Below are positions 9,320 through 17,674 of a stretch of 64,000 bases of DNA, piece after piece. The notes under the pieces are model-generated. The model did not search any database. It saw only the letters and a list, made by a program, of their open reading frames with translations, and was not told the origin of the DNA. Position numbers and translations under genes: made by a program. Numbering within the stretch: position 1 is the first letter of the stretch; each line of letters opens with the position of its first letter. Source of the stretch: an uncultured bacterium (GTDB lineage: Bacteria; Verrucomicrobiota; Kiritimatiellia; RFP12; UBA1067); assembly GCA_902801025.1 (NCBI GenBank), contig CADCGZ010000012.1:37175-101174 (forward strand). The letters run 5' to 3'.

Positions 9320-10543
9320 ATGTACGATAGCAAGATCAGGAGAAAATGGTTCGTCGACTGGCTCGCAAGATGGCGCGACAAAGACGTCATCAAAGTCGTG
9401 ACCGGCATACGCCGTTGCGGGAAAACCACGCTTTTTGAGCTTTTCCGCAAACAACTTGTTGAAAGCGGACTTGCCGCAGACAGGATAATCGCAATCAATT
9501 TCGAGGATCCCGACTGCGCCTCCTTCGCAGGCTGGCGCGAGGCATGGGAGTTCATCAAGCCCAATATCAAGCCAGATGGCAGAACATACGTTTTTCTCGA
9601 CGAGGTACAGAACGTTCCGGAGTTCGAAAAGCTCGTTGACGGGCTTTACTCCCGCAAGAATCTCGATGTCTATATCACTGGCTCGAACGCCAAGTTCCTC
9701 TCCGGCGAACTGGCCACGTTCCTCACCGGACGCTATGTCGAAATACGCCTCCAGCCACTTCACTTCACGGAATACATCACCCTGTTCCCCGACAGGGACG
9801 CGCATTCCGTATTCAACGACTTTCTGCGTTTCGGCGGCTTCCCGTTCGCCGCCCAGCTTGCCAACGGCTCGCGCACTCAGCTCGACTACCTCTCCGGCAT
9901 CCTCGATACGGTTCTCTACAAGGACGTTATGGCCCAGAACGGCTACCGCGACGCCGCCACGCTCAAGCGCATCGTCCGTTTCCTCTTCGACAACATCGGC
10001 AATCTGCTTTCGGTGAACAAGATCGTCGGAATGTTCAAAAGCGAGGGCTTCTCCGTGCCCCACGCGACGCTGGACACCTACATCGACGCACTCTGCCAGA
10101 CATTCCTCCTCGACAGGGTGGACCGTTACGACATCAAGGGGCGTCAGTATCTCAAGACAACGGCGAAGTACTACGTCGCCGACACGGGGCTTCGCCGCAC
10201 CCTTCTTGGAACGAAAGGCGAAGACTTCGGCCATCTGCTTGAAAATGTCGTTTACCGTGAACTGCGCCGTCGGTTCCGCGAAATCTATGTCGGGATGCTC
10301 AACAACGGAGAAGTCGATTTCGTGACGCTCGAAAACGGACTCCCCCTCTACTTTCAGGTGGCGCACACGGTCCGCGACGAAGCCACGCTCACGCGCGAAC
10401 TCGCCCCGCTCCGCGCCATTCGCGACAACCACCCCAAGTTCCTGCTCACGCTCGACAACGACCCGCCGCTCGACCATGACGGCATAAAGCGGATGAATGT
10501 TGTCGAATTCCTCCTCGACCCCAAGTCGCTGGAAACGCTGTAG
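9320..10543 (+). CDS. AAA ATPase with DUF4143 C-terminal domain
   Basis: A 407-residue cytoplasmic ATPase of the common archaeal/bacterial AAA_14-DUF4143 family. Walker A GIRRCGKTT lies near residues 29-37, Walker B VFLDEVQNV near 92-100, and a sensor ITGSNAKFLSGELA follows. The C-terminal half (ADTGLRRTLLG... LENVVYRELRRR... EVDFVT) is DUF4143, which resembles a PD-(D/E)XK nuclease fold in its E-VDF motif. The function of the family is poorly defined; many copies sit alone in genomes. The start at 9320 was chosen because AAGGA lies seven bases upstream, whereas the ATG at 9299 has no ribosome site. Confidence 0.9.
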   Translation: MYDSKIRRKWFVDWLARWRDKDVIKVVTGIRRCGKTTLFELFRKQLVESGLAADRIIAINFEDPDCASFAGWREAWEFIKPNIKPDGRTYVFLDEVQNVPEFEKLVDGLYSRKNLDVYITGSNAKFLSGELATFLTGRYVEIRLQPLHFTEYITLFPDRDAHSVFNDFLRFGGFPFAAQLANGSRTQLDYLSGILDTVLYKDVMAQNGYRDAATLKRIVRFLFDNIGNLLSVNKIVGMFKSEGFSVPHATLDTYIDALCQTFLLDRVDRYDIKGRQYLKTTAKYYVADTGLRRTLLGTKGEDFGHLLENVVYRELRRRFREIYVGMLNNGEVDFVTLENGLPLYFQVAHTVRDEATLTRELAPLRAIRDNHPKFLLTLDNDPPLDHDGIKRMNVVEFLLDPKSLETL

Positions 10544-10710
10544 CAAACCACAGATCAACGCAGACGCGCGGCGCGCGGTCTCTTGCGACTTTGCTTCGCA
10601 AAGCTCCTCGCTTCGCTCGTCGGGCAACCTGACGGCTTCGCCGCAGGCGCATCTACGCTTGCGCCGTTCCGAGGCCCACAAAGCAAGGGGCATTCTGGCT
10701 GAGCCGTAAC
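10544..10710. repeat. palindrome-rich convergent intergenic spacer
   Basis: This spacer separates convergent genes. CTTTGC-TTC-GCAAAG (10589-10603) is a perfect hairpin followed by further cgcttcgctcg-type palindromes. Its start (ccacagatcaacgcagacgcg) resembles the dispersed CGCAGAG repeats. It may act as a bidirectional terminator. Confidence 0.5.
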
Positions 10711-11547
10711 TCACCCGTCCACCTCCCCAAACATCGTTATGCCAAACTCATTCATGAACTTCAACACCGCCTTCAACGAGGGCGTCTTGCCACCCAACGT
10801 CTCAGCAAGGTAATTGAAGTTAATTGAATCCGTACAAATACTTTTTTCACGAACAAAATCCTTGAACGACTTATCCAAATCGCTCTTGTCTTTAAGTGCT
10901 TCTCCGTAGACACTTACGCTATGTGCAGCATCTTTTACGCACTCATCCAAAAATTGAGTGTCACCTAGTTTATTTGCTAGCACCAATGTTTCCACTGTTC
11001 TGTAAAGCGGCAGAACAATATCGCGATCTTTTGCATTTCCACTTTGAACTATATGAAGAAACTTCACCCATTCAAGTTTCATCGTAGAAGACGAGTGTTT
11101 CGCTTGCATCCGCTGAAATTGAGAATCAGATTTGAGAAGCTCACCAAGCCGACGTTTCAGATTACGAACTTCTTTCATCATTTTCTTTTCTCTCCAAACT
11201 GACAGAAGCGGAACAACAACTCCTAACAAGGCAACAAGTCCAGAGATTACCCAAAGTGAAATATTCAGCTGCAACATAAACCTATCATGTGCCGTCTTCA
11301 ACTCCTCATACCGATCCTTATACTCTTCCTTCGCGTCATTCACGGCCGCCTTCAATTCTGCCCTTACCGCCCTATCAAACGCCGTATCCCCTACCGGCGC
11401 CATGGTAACCACATTCACAGAAGCTACAGGTGGACACTTCTCCGCCGTCGCAACAACAGCATTCGTATCTGCCACCACCGCGAAATTCACAGCTGTTACT
11501 GCGAACACAATCAATATCATTCTACTTCTGCTCTTAAGAAATGACAT
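10711..11547 (-). CDS. membrane-anchored coiled-coil protein, unknown function
   Basis: 278 residues. An N-terminal hydrophobic segment (MILIVFAVTAVNFAVVA) looks like a signal peptide. A charged helical stretch (residues ~70-90) is followed by one membrane span (SLWVISGLVALLGVVVPLLS, ~97-116) and then a basic, probably coiled-coil region and a helical domain. No family was recognised. AAGGAG lies nine bases before the ATG. It follows the 11566-11853 gene by 18 bp and is probably co-transcribed with it. Codon use and base composition are clearly more AT-rich than in the flanking surface-protein genes, which suggests acquisition by transfer. Confidence 0.7.
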   Translation of the reverse strand: MSFLKSRSRMILIVFAVTAVNFAVVADTNAVVATAEKCPPVASVNVVTMAPVGDTAFDRAVRAELKAAVNDAKEEYKDRYEELKTAHDRFMLQLNISLWVISGLVALLGVVVPLLSVWREKKMMKEVRNLKRRLGELLKSDSQFQRMQAKHSSSTMKLEWVKFLHIVQSGNAKDRDIVLPLYRTVETLVLANKLGDTQFLDECVKDAAHSVSVYGEALKDKSDLDKSFKDFVREKSICTDSINFNYLAETLGGKTPSLKAVLKFMNEFGITMFGEVDG

Positions 11548-11565
11548 ATTAGCACGCTCCTTATT

Positions 11566-11853
11566 TCAGAACTCTTTACAATCTGGCATTTTCGATACTG
11601 ACTGCTTCATTCTATCAATCTCTTTAATCCCAATTTCTGTCAATCGGTACTGATTAACACCAACTCTTTCTGCAAATCCAAATTCTATTTGCTCAATTAA
11701 TTCATCCGCCTCAAAAGGATCAATGTTAAATTCCTGCATAATCTCATTTCTGGACGTCGTGACAACGTTTCGGTTATCCATGTGAAGTGACATGAACCAC
11801 AACAAGTGACCAACATGTGGTCCACAACTTGCAGCTTGGTGTTCTCCATTCAT
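11566..11853 (-). CDS. small winged-helix-like hypothetical protein
   Basis: 95 residues from the ATG at 11853, which has AAGGA eight bases upstream; an upstream ATG at 11883 has no ribosome site. The C-terminal half (NEIMQEFNIDPFEADELIEQ... YRLTEIGIKEIDRM) has the pattern of a short winged helix that would read out as a DNA-binding or protein-interaction module. No named family was recognised. It belongs to the AT-rich group of three small genes. Confidence 0.6.
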   Translation of the reverse strand: MNGEHQAASCGPHVGHLLWFMSLHMDNRNVVTTSRNEIMQEFNIDPFEADELIEQIEFGFAERVGVNQYRLTEIGIKEIDRMKQSVSKMPDCKEF

Positions 11854-11929
11854 TGATTGAATCCTTCTTGAAATGATTTGCATTTACTGGTTTATACTTC
11901 AAACCACCCAGTCTTTCAGGCGATCGCTC

Positions 11930-12262
11930 TTACCATCCTTTTAGACGATCATTGACAATACGAAGCTTTCTCTTCGCTCCATCAATAACCTCTTGTGAAT
12001 TATCTGCATATTCCGCATCACCAACAACACTCACACAGGCTTCAATCGCAACAATTGCATTTTCAATGTCACCATAGAAATCATTGACAGTATTTTCTTC
12101 AAGCACCTGTGGGCGTAGTTCAGTTAGAAATATCTTCGCCCTTGCAAACAATTCTATGAATTTAGATGTTGTGACAATACTTTTCACAGCATCTTCCTGC
12201 AAAAACATTTCTTCAAGGGCCCTAAATGTCTCTTTGATTTCTTTTCGCTTTTCTTTTGTCAT
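11930..12262 (-). CDS. small helical hypothetical protein
   Basis: 110 residues, mostly amphipathic helix (MTKEKRKEIKETFRALEEMF... DGAKRKLRIVNDRLKGW), with no signal peptide or membrane span. The start at 12262 has GGAG eight bases upstream; the open frame extends further upstream to 12343 but overlaps the end of the preceding gene. AT-rich like its two downstream neighbours. Not recognised. Confidence 0.6.
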   Translation of the reverse strand: MTKEKRKEIKETFRALEEMFLQEDAVKSIVTTSKFIELFARAKIFLTELRPQVLEENTVNDFYGDIENAIVAIEACVSVVGDAEYADNSQEVIDGAKRKLRIVNDRLKGW

Positions 12263-12332
12263 CGTTGTTTCTCCGTAATTGTCTTGGCAACACCGCCTCC
12301 CAAAAGATCTGTTTGGAGTAGTCTCTTTTATG

Positions 12333-14909
12333 CTAATTTCCATAACTTATGATTGGGCGGATTTGGTATCCAGCGTATCTAGCAAAGGTCTTGGAAGTAA
12401 TTGTCCAGTCGTATTCATAAAGTTGGTGCCCATCTGCATCTTCATGCCTATGAAACATCCCCCATGCGCCAGTAGAAGTCGCTATAGCAGAAGAAGTAGG
12501 AGTATCGGAACACCAACCAAAAAGCAATTGCCCCCCGCCATTTCGCGTCCACCCAGATTTGAATGATGTCCCTGTACCAACACCTGCAAACGGAATGAAA
12601 ATACTCTTCGATGCATAATCCCCCTTGCCAGTGATAAGCACTCCACTCACCCCGTTACGAACAGTACATTCGCAAGTTGTGTTAGCACGAAGTTCCGAAA
12701 CATCACTACTAGTCGGCATTCTCCACGGAGCGCCAAGGTATTTGGTCGCCGCATCATGGGCCGCAACTAGGCTACCATTGCCATCAACCCAACCAGAACT
12801 CTGCAATTGTGCAAGTGATTTGTTGTAATTGGGACAATTTGTGCTTGCGAACGAAAAGCCTGTCACGGAGCCATCAACCGCATTCCAACTATCTCCAACT
12901 CGTTTATATCCAACCGTGTCCCCCCACCAGAAGAAGTATCCTGTTCCTTGCGGTGTTGTTGCACCAAGATTGTTCTTAGCCCAATACGGACCGCCTTCCC
13001 ATAGCTGCACGCCTTGAGGATCCCACACCGCGTACAGGTTTTTCGTGCCAGAAGCCGCAAGGTTCTTCACGGTCTGTCCGTTTGTGTATTTCGCAGAGGT
13101 TGCATCGGCAGTGTCGGCCCATCCCTTGAAGGTAAAACCATTTCGCGTAAACGCATTTGCAGTGAGCGCCTTCGAGACGTCGTAGGTGAAACTCTCGACC
13201 GGCATCGTGCCGGAGCCGCCGTTGGCGTTGAACTTGACGGTGTAGGTGTTGGGCGTGTAGGTTGCCTCGTACGCCACGTCGCGCGACGGGATGGTGAGCG
13301 TTGTACTCGCTGATGTCGCGCTCGCAAGGAGACCCGTGTCGGCAGTTGTGCCAGTCCAGCTCGCGAAGGTGTAGCCCGTCTTGGCCGCCGCTGCGATCGT
13401 GACGGACTTACCCTGCACGAACGACCCGGATCCCGTGCCGCCCGTCACGTTCACCTGGAAGTTCTTCTCCGTCACCTTCGCGGTCACGGCGAAGGAGGAA
13501 AGCGTTACCTGCCCCAAGTCGGCGAAGGCGTCCCACACGAACCGCCGCGTGCCGGGCTGGACCTCCAGCGTGCGGTTGTTCTCACTGGGATTGCCGACGT
13601 AGAATGTCCGCGCATTGAGGTTCGTGTTGCCCTTCGTGTCCTTAACCTCGAACGAGACAGTGCTCAGTCCGCTCGCCGCAAAGGTGACGTCTATGTCGAC
13701 GAGTCCGTTCCACGGATACCGCTGGCGCGCCGTGACCGAGGTGACCTCAAGGACGAGTTTCCACACCGCATAGAGATTCACCGTGCCGTCCGGCGTCGCC
13801 GTGAGGTTGCTGACGCTCTGCTTGTTGCTGTAGGTCGCCGTTGTCGCGCTCGCCGACGTTGCCCATCCCATGAACTTGTAGTTCACGCGCTGGAACGCGT
13901 TCGCCGTCAGCGCCTTGGCCACATCGTAGGTCATCGCGAGGTTCGCCATCGTGCCCGTTCCGCCGTTCTTGTTGAACTTGATGGTGTAGGCGTTCGCCTG
14001 CCACACCGCATAGAGATTGACCGTTCCGCCCGAGGTCGTCGTCAGGTTCTTGACGCTCTGCCCGTCGTCATACGCGGTGGTGGTAGCGGATGCACTCTTA
14101 GCCCAGCCGATGAATATGTAGCCCGTGCGCGTGAAGGTGTTGAGCGTAAGCGCCTTCGCCGTGCCGTACACAAAGCTCTCGTTCGCCATCGACCCCGTGC
14201 CGCCGTTCGCGTTGAACTTCACCGTGTAGGGCTGCCCGTCGTACGAAGTGCCGCCGCCAGATTCACCGCCGCCCGATCCGCCGCCCGAGGAGCTCGCGCG
14301 GTAGCCGGTGTTGTAGGAGCTCGTGATGTTTCCGGACGACTTCACGGCAACAATCCAGTAGTAGTAGGTCGTGCCGGCCACTGCGGTCGTATCGGTATAG
14401 GAGGTTCCAGTGACCGTCGTGAGCTGGTTAGCGTACTCGAAGTTGGAAGTATTGCCGCGCACTACGCGATAGCTCGTCGCGCTAGTCTGCGCCGACCAAG
14501 TGATGATGACGCCGGCCGTCGACGTGCCGTCCGAGGCATTGATCGAAAACGACCCGCCGGACGATCCGCCGCCGCCGCTGCCGCTTGCCGCAGTGGCCAT
14601 GCCGCTGATCGCATGAGCGCCAGAGCTGTCCCAAGCCTCGACCCAGTAGTAGCAGGTGTCGACTCCGGCCTGGCTGTCGGTATAGGATGTGCCTGTCGGG
14701 GTTCCCAGCGTTGATGCAGAACTAGACGACGCGGTCCAGCTGCGCTTGACAACATAATAGGAAGCGCCGCTGACCGACGTCCACGCCAGGCTTACGGACG
14801 TCGATGAAGTCCGTGTACAGGACGTTATGCTCGGAGCCGAAATGGCCAGGGCATTAAAGCCCACGAGCGCCAGACCCAACAGGATCAAACCGCGAATTTT
14901 GTTCATCAT
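12333..14909 (-). CDS. secreted FN3 / InlB-repeat surface protein with C-terminal FISUMP domain
   Basis: 858 residues. Signal peptide (GLILLGLALVGFNALA), two FN3-type repeats separated by Gly/Ser linkers (~25-205), two InlB B-repeats, a central beta-rich segment (~390-480), a lectin-like wrap, another B-repeat (~560-625), and a C-terminal FISUMP domain (GVQLWEGGPYWAKNNLG... GYQIRPIISYGN). The FISUMP domain is clearly related to the one at the N-terminus of the 633-9185 protein, so the two genes share modules in different order. Start: ATGATG at 14909/14906 with GGGGGA upstream. A TATAAT box on the minus strand near 15028-15033 could be its promoter. Confidence 0.85.
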   Translation of the reverse strand: MMNKIRGLILLGLALVGFNALAISAPSITSCTRTSSTSVSLAWTSVSGASYYVVKRSWTASSSSASTLGTPTGTSYTDSQAGVDTCYYWVEAWDSSGAHAISGMATAASGSGGGGSSGGSFSINASDGTSTAGVIITWSAQTSATSYRVVRGNTSNFEYANQLTTVTGTSYTDTTAVAGTTYYYWIVAVKSSGNITSSYNTGYRASSSGGGSGGGESGGGTSYDGQPYTVKFNANGGTGSMANESFVYGTAKALTLNTFTRTGYIFIGWAKSASATTTAYDDGQSVKNLTTTSGGTVNLYAVWQANAYTIKFNKNGGTGTMANLAMTYDVAKALTANAFQRVNYKFMGWATSASATTATYSNKQSVSNLTATPDGTVNLYAVWKLVLEVTSVTARQRYPWNGLVDIDVTFAASGLSTVSFEVKDTKGNTNLNARTFYVGNPSENNRTLEVQPGTRRFVWDAFADLGQVTLSSFAVTAKVTEKNFQVNVTGGTGSGSFVQGKSVTIAAAAKTGYTFASWTGTTADTGLLASATSASTTLTIPSRDVAYEATYTPNTYTVKFNANGGSGTMPVESFTYDVSKALTANAFTRNGFTFKGWADTADATSAKYTNGQTVKNLAASGTKNLYAVWDPQGVQLWEGGPYWAKNNLGATTPQGTGYFFWWGDTVGYKRVGDSWNAVDGSVTGFSFASTNCPNYNKSLAQLQSSGWVDGNGSLVAAHDAATKYLGAPWRMPTSSDVSELRANTTCECTVRNGVSGVLITGKGDYASKSIFIPFAGVGTGTSFKSGWTRNGGGQLLFGWCSDTPTSSAIATSTGAWGMFHRHEDADGHQLYEYDWTITSKTFARYAGYQIRPIISYGN

Positions 14910-15111
14910 CTCTTCATTCCCCCGCGCCTTTCCTTTACGAGGCCCGACACCCTCGGCGCAGAAAAGAAGAGTGGCGTGCCTTTAAATCCATGTCTTGTAG
15001 AGGCATCGCCAAACGCCCGTAGTTAAACACGATTATAAGACACGCCACGTGATTGCACACGCGACGCATCTCACATACTCGGCTTAACTACTGAAAATTG
15101 GCGATTTTCTA

Positions 15112-15137
15112 CAAAGCCAAATACGCAAGATTGCGTA
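15112..15137 (-). terminator. intrinsic terminator of the small RNA
   Basis: TACGCA-ATCT-TGCGTA stem followed on the minus strand by TTTGGCTTTG. The T-tract is interrupted by GGC, so termination may be partial. Confidence 0.5.
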
Positions 15138-15259
15138 CGTCGGCGGATGTTGCCACCCGCCCTTGGCGGACTCCGCGTTTCGCGTGCCGCCGCTCCCGGG
15201 CCATCCTGCACCCGGGAGTATGGGAAAGATCAATGTCGTGCGGTTTCCCGCAAGACGGT
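15113..15259 (-). ncRNA. candidate structured small RNA, ~147 nt
   Basis: A complete transcription unit without a reading frame. A strong promoter (TTGACG 15292-15287, 18-bp spacer, TATAAT 15268-15263) is followed by stems GCGG-GAAA-CCGC, CTCCCGGG/CCCGGGAG, GGCGG/CCGCC enclosing CGCG-AAA-CGCG, and GGCGGGTG-GCAA-CATCCGCC. A CGTC/GACG pairing closes the set. Then TACGCA/TGCGTA and TTTGGCTTT end it. I could not match it to 6S, SRP, tmRNA, RNase P RNA or a riboswitch class. It could be a separate small RNA or the 5' part of a long leader for the 12333-14909 gene. Confidence 0.55.
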
Positions 15260-15262
15260 GAA

Positions 15263-15292
15263 ATTATACTACATCCGCCCTTCCGCCGTCAA
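15263..15292 (-). promoter_or_regulatory. strong sigma-70 promoter of the small RNA
   Basis: TTGACG (15292-15287) and TATAAT (15268-15263) with an 18-bp spacer on the minus strand. It is the best -35/-10 pair in the window. Confidence 0.75.
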
Positions 15293-15324
15293 ATCGCAAA
15301 ATTAAAAAATCAAAGCGCGGTTAA

Positions 15325-15950
15325 ATGAGATTATGGTGCGGACGAAATCACATATCCCCCGACGACCGAAGGGAGGAGCCGCGAAGCATATCCACCGACC
15401 GAAGGTCGCTGCCGAAGGCAGTCGCTAGAGTGGTGGCGCTATGCGGGGTGCGGATGTGTCGCGGCAAGGTTAAGCGAGCTGACGGAACGTCGGCGAGCGC
15501 AGATGCTGCGAAGAAAAACGCACCTTATGGAAGGTGAGGCAAGGGACGAGGGGGCGAGTGCCGAACTGAGCGACATGCAACGACGCGGTTCTTCGGATGC
15601 GCGGTGAGACACGTCGCAAGGCGAGGAGGTGTATTCACCGACGAAGCATTGCGGCGCGTATCGCCGCGAAGACGACGAGAGCGGCGGCGCAGGGAGCGTG
15701 AGAGAGGCCGAGACCCCGAGCACCGCGCCGAACTCCCGAGGGTGCCAAGCGCGGCCACGGTTCGGGTCGGTTAGCGGAACGGACCGAAGCAGGGGGAGGC
15801 GAGTTGCGCAGGACTCGACCCCGACGGCGTATATGTATACGCCGAGCGGGTCGAAGGACGCGCAAATCGCCCGCCCTGCACAGGGAGTACCGTTACCCGA
15901 ACCGTGGCCGCACACCCGAACCGTGGCCGCACGTTGACAGGCAAACCAGC
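15325..15950. other. large non-coding, highly self-complementary segment
   Basis: About 620 GC-rich bases with no credible gene; the frames that stay open have no ribosome site or recognisable sequence. The segment is packed with hairpins such as CGACC-GAA-GGTCG, CTGCC-GAA-GGCAG and CACCTT/AAGGTG. Its right part (15751-15932) folds into one long multi-step hairpin, listed separately. It may be a large structured RNA or a cluster of palindromic repeats; the strand is not decided. Confidence 0.5.
15751..15932. repeat. 180-bp nested hairpin with duplicated 17-bp arm
   Basis: GCGGCCACGGTTCGGGT (15751-15767) is perfectly complementary to 15895-15911 and again to 15914-15930; those two are parts of a 19-bp direct repeat. 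Inside, GCAGGG (15789-15794) pairs with CCCTGC (15874-15879), then GGCGA/TCGCC, TTGCGC/GCGCAA, CGACCC/GGGTCG and finally GGCGTATA-TG-TATACGCC (15826-15843). The internal loops are symmetric. Confidence 0.8.
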
Positions 15951-16002
15951 ACAGCTAGCGAGCGCTAAACCGAAACACGCCCCGCCGCGGACGCGCCACC
16001 AC

Positions 16003-17175
16003 TTACAAACTCGCTATGCGCTTGGCGAGACGGGGGAGGCCGGGGTCGCGCGCACCAGCCGTCGCAAACGCGGCGTATTTGCCGCGGCGAGCCGCAATCC
16101 AGTCGAACGCCGCATCAAGATCTCCGACGAGCTCGACGCGCGAGGGGTCAAGCTTAGCCGCAAGCGCGTCGGAGTTTATCGAGCGGTCGGTCGTGCCGCC
16201 CGCATCGTAGACGGGAAGCAAAAGCAGCTTGTCCTGCGGGCGAATCACCTCGGCAAACATGTCGGCGAGATCGTCCTTCATCTTGCGAAGTGGCGCGTAG
16301 CCGTGGGGACGCCAAACGACGCAAAGTCCGCCCGGATAACGCTCGGCAAGCGTCAGCCACATCGCGCGAAGCTTCTCGGGATTGTGCGCGTAGTCATCGT
16401 AGACACATTCGCCATACTTCTGCAACCGGCGCTCGACGCCGCCAAAACTCTCCATCGCCTTCTCCGCCTCGGCGCGGTCACAGCCAAGCGCGACTGCCAT
16501 GCGGACTGCGAGCGAGGCGTTCTGGCTGTTGAAGTCCTGCGGGCGGTAGGTTTCGCCGCGAGCGTCGACGACGGGACCTGGGCAGTCCTTCACGAAAGCG
16601 TCGAAGACTTCGTCCATCTCCTCCTTCGAGTAATGGTCGGCTGAAGCGTTCGTCACGATTGCGGCATAGGGGCTAAACGCGACGAGAGACTTGTCGCTTT
16701 CATCTACCTCTGCAACGGCATATTCTCCCTTCCCGAACCTGACAGCCCCCTGCCAGCCGGGGACGTTCGCGCCGTTGACGCACATCGGGTCGAGCCCACA
16801 TGTCGAAAGCACGTGGCCGAGCATCGCGGTGACGGTTGACTTGCCGCAAGTGCCGACTACGGCGACGAGCTTGTAGCCGGAGAGCGCGCGGGCGAGGGCC
16901 TTAGCACGATGGGTCACAGGGATTCCAAATTCCTTGGCACGCGCAAGCCCGGAATTCGTGTCCTCAATCGCAGTAGAAACAATTACCTCGTCAGTGGACG
17001 CGTCGATTCCGCTGCCGTCGTCAGGGAAGCAGCGGATGCCAAGAGAGCCGAGAAATCTTATGTTCGGAGTGTCGAGATTGCGATCGGCGCCGGTCACTTC
17101 GTCGCCGAGACGGACAAGCGCCGTCGCGAGCGCACTCATGCCGACGCCGCCGATTCCGATAAGATGTCGCTTCAC
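16003..17175 (-). CDS. murC: Mur ligase, UDP-N-acetylmuramate--L-alanine ligase-like (short)
   Basis: 390 residues. N-terminal Rossmann motif HLIGIGGVGMSALA, ATP-binding GTCGKSTVTAMLGH (~100-113), and the C-terminal Mur signature DDYAHNPEKLRAM. MurC adds L-Ala to UDP-MurNAc in the cytoplasm. Typical MurC has 450-490 residues, so this protein is short and could be an Mpl-like or otherwise divergent ligase. The start is GTG at 17175, overlapping the stop of the upstream secreted-protein gene as GTGA, which indicates translational coupling. The ligase name is sure at family level, less sure at substrate level. Confidence 0.75.
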   Translation of the reverse strand: MKRHLIGIGGVGMSALATALVRLGDEVTGADRNLDTPNIRFLGSLGIRCFPDDGSGIDASTDEVIVSTAIEDTNSGLARAKEFGIPVTHRAKALARALSGYKLVAVVGTCGKSTVTAMLGHVLSTCGLDPMCVNGANVPGWQGAVRFGKGEYAVAEVDESDKSLVAFSPYAAIVTNASADHYSKEEMDEVFDAFVKDCPGPVVDARGETYRPQDFNSQNASLAVRMAVALGCDRAEAEKAMESFGGVERRLQKYGECVYDDYAHNPEKLRAMWLTLAERYPGGLCVVWRPHGYAPLRKMKDDLADMFAEVIRPQDKLLLLPVYDAGGTTDRSINSDALAAKLDPSRVELVGDLDAAFDWIAARRGKYAAFATAGARDPGLPRLAKRIASL

Positions 17176-17603
17176 TGCACCTGTATCGTGCGCTGCTCGT
17201 AGTGCCCGGGCTGCCAAGTCCTGAGAACAGTGCCGTTCGGCTGAACCGTGTCGACATAGCGCCCCTCGACCCAGACGTTCTGTGTCTGGTAGACCGGCTG
17301 CTGAACGACGACGGGCGCTGGAGCCACGACGACAGGCGCGGGCTGCACGACGACAGGCGCGGGCGTCACGACAGTCGGAGCTGGCGTCACGACCACCGGC
17401 GCGGGAGTCGACACTGCGCTTGCGACAAGCCCGCCGAGAAGAGCGCCGCCGACAATGCCCGCGGCAATTGCGCCGCCGCTGCCGTGGTGGTGATGGTGGC
17501 TCGTGTGAACCGAGACGTGCGGTGGCCTGTAGGGGGCATGCCCCCTGGCGAAAAGCGTTGAAGCAGCAACAAGCGCCATCGCGAAAACAATGATCCTCTT
17601 CAT
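17172..17603 (-). CDS. small exported protein with His run, glycine-zipper and PAPVVV repeats
   Basis: 143 residues. Signal peptide (IIVFAMALVAASTLFA), a HHHHH stretch, a glycine-zipper-like hydrophobic segment (GGAIAAGIVGGALLGGLVAS), about six Pro-Ala-Pro-Val-Val repeats (~65-105), and a C-terminal WVEGRYVDT... WQPGHYEQRT segment like that of many periplasmic YXWV/WxPGxY proteins. Probably envelope-associated; function unknown. GGAGGAG precedes the ATG. Its stop overlaps the MurC-like start. Confidence 0.75.
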   Translation of the reverse strand: MKRIIVFAMALVAASTLFARGHAPYRPPHVSVHTSHHHHHGSGGAIAAGIVGGALLGGLVASAVSTPAPVVVTPAPTVVTPAPVVVQPAPVVVAPAPVVVQQPVYQTQNVWVEGRYVDTVQPNGTVLRTWQPGHYEQRTIQVQ

Positions 17604-17640
17604 GGTGGCATCTCCTCCTTAAAAGTTTACGTTCGTGTAA

Positions 17641-17649
17641 ATTATACCA
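17641..17649 (-). promoter_or_regulatory. extended -10 TGGTATAAT
   Basis: The minus strand reads TGGTATAAT 38 bp upstream of the ATG at 17603, giving a short leader that carries GGAGGAG. No clear -35. Confidence 0.65.
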
Positions 17650-17674
17650 TAATTCCGCCGTCGCTTGGCGGGAA

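Noticed and set aside
633..14909. Diversity-generating retroelement
   Set aside because: The FISUMP and SUMF1 domains are of the right type, but no reverse transcriptase or template repeat is in the window.
15439..15937. Open frames of 100-158 codons in both directions in the structured region
   Set aside because: No ribosome site, no recognisable sequence, and they run across perfect hairpin arms; composition is driven by the palindromes.
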